5,546 nucleotides of DNA from Candidatus Bathyarchaeota archaeon (GTDB taxonomy: Archaea; Thermoproteota; Bathyarchaeia; Bathyarchaeales; Bathyarchaeaceae), in the NCBI GenBank assembly GCA_003662715.1, contig QMYO01000140.1, forward strand, positions 1 through 5,546. The letters run 5' to 3'. The position numbers and the translations under genes are program-made. The notes below the pieces were generated by a model that worked only from the letters and a program-made list of their open reading frames with translations, searched no databases and was not told the origin of the DNA. Of the stretch, positions 5,331 through 5,546 are shown piece after piece; position 1 is the stretch's first letter; every line of letters begins with the position of its first letter.

Positions 5331-5334
5331 GTTT

Positions 5335-5484
5335 CTAACGTGAGTTCACTGTCTTATCTTCTCTACGGATAGCAGCCACCTTAGATGAAACTATTCTGAA
5401 GAGAGCAACATCTCGTGACAGGTCTAAGCATGCGGCTTCGGCACTTTTACCGTCTTCTTGACGTATATAGTGGGACTTTTGCAT
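5335..5484 (-). CDS. possible small protein (49 residues) overlapping the zinc-ribbon gene
   Basis: Unrecognised. The frame from ATG 5484 to the stop at 5335-5337 encodes a charged, helix-prone peptide: SAEAACLDLSRDVALFRIVS at residues 14-33, then SKVAAIRREDKTVNSR. Codons are purine-rich at position one, as in real archaeal genes, and the composition is balanced, unlike a random shadow frame. Its first 61 nt overlap the zinc-ribbon gene in a different frame, an overlap longer than usual. No good ribosome binding site is visible before the ATG, so it would depend on coupling to the upstream gene. The alternative is that it is the displaced C-terminus of the zinc-ribbon protein after a frameshift, or a non-coding frame. 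Confidence 0.4.
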   Translation of the reverse strand: MQKSHYIRQEDGKSAEAACLDLSRDVALFRIVSSKVAAIRREDKTVNSR

Positions 5485-5546
5485 ATCGGACAGTATCTTG
5501 GCTCTATCTTGCTCTCATCAACCCATTTGTATCCGCACTTTAAGCA
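5424..5546 (-). CDS. zinc-ribbon protein, C-terminal part only
   Basis: The gene continues beyond the right edge; only the last 40 codons are present. They contain two Cys-x2-Cys knuckles, CLKCGYKWVD and YCPICKSP, spaced 15 residues apart (first Cys of each pair 18 apart). This is the pattern of short zinc ribbons seen at the end of many archaeal DNA- or RNA-binding regulators. A basic tail follows (VKKTVKVPKPHA). The N-terminal part that would define the family is not in the window. Its last 61 nt overlap the candidate 49-codon frame. It is codirectional with rps19, 140 nt upstream of its start. Confidence 0.7.
   Translation of the reverse strand, partial: CLKCGYKWVDESKIEPRYCPICKSPTIYVKKTVKVPKPHA

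Overview
This is an archaeal chromosomal segment. It carries archaea-specific information-processing genes: RNA polymerase subunit Rpo7, Spt4, ribosomal proteins eS24 and eS31 (S27ae), an archaeal-type uS19 and a GTP-dependent dephospho-CoA kinase. Its upstream signals are archaeal: a TTTATAAA box just before rpo7, and Shine-Dalgarno matches of the GGAGG / GTGAT type. The moderate base composition, the gene set and the sequence flavour fit an uncultivated Thermoproteota/Bathyarchaeia-like lineage. That placement is an impression from the proteins; no phylogeny was run.

Left part (1-1757). A single-gene unit encodes a secreted papain-fold (C39-like) cysteine peptidase candidate, with its own ribosome binding site and a T-run terminator. 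Behind it, on the minus strand, lies a decayed tyrosine recombinase. Its N-terminal core-binding region is readable, but the frame changes near 1413-1421 and the catalytic domain is absent.

Centre (1758-4874). The conserved archaeal gene string rpo7, spt4, GTP-dependent dephospho-CoA kinase, rps24e, rps27ae is present in its usual order. It is split into two transcription blocks. The first three genes overlap one another (8 nt, then 4 nt) and are translationally coupled. About 0.73 kb then separates the kinase from rps24e. This gap holds an unexplained stretch and a small four-helix membrane protein gene on the opposite strand. The second block is rps24e, rps27ae (with an unusual acidic N-terminal extension) and a proline-rich conserved-looking gene of unknown function.

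Right part (4879-5546, minus strand). An isolated uS19 gene converges on the unknown gene, with 4 nt between the stop codons. Upstream of it are a possible 49-codon gene and the C-terminal end of a zinc-ribbon protein, which overlap each other in different frames.

I see no CRISPR array, tRNA, rRNA or intact mobile element, and no clear new multi-gene system. The points most worth a second look are the recombinase remnant, the split cluster, the S27ae extension, the proline-rich neighbour, the Glu in place of the expected oxyanion Gln of the peptidase, and the overlapping frames at the right edge.
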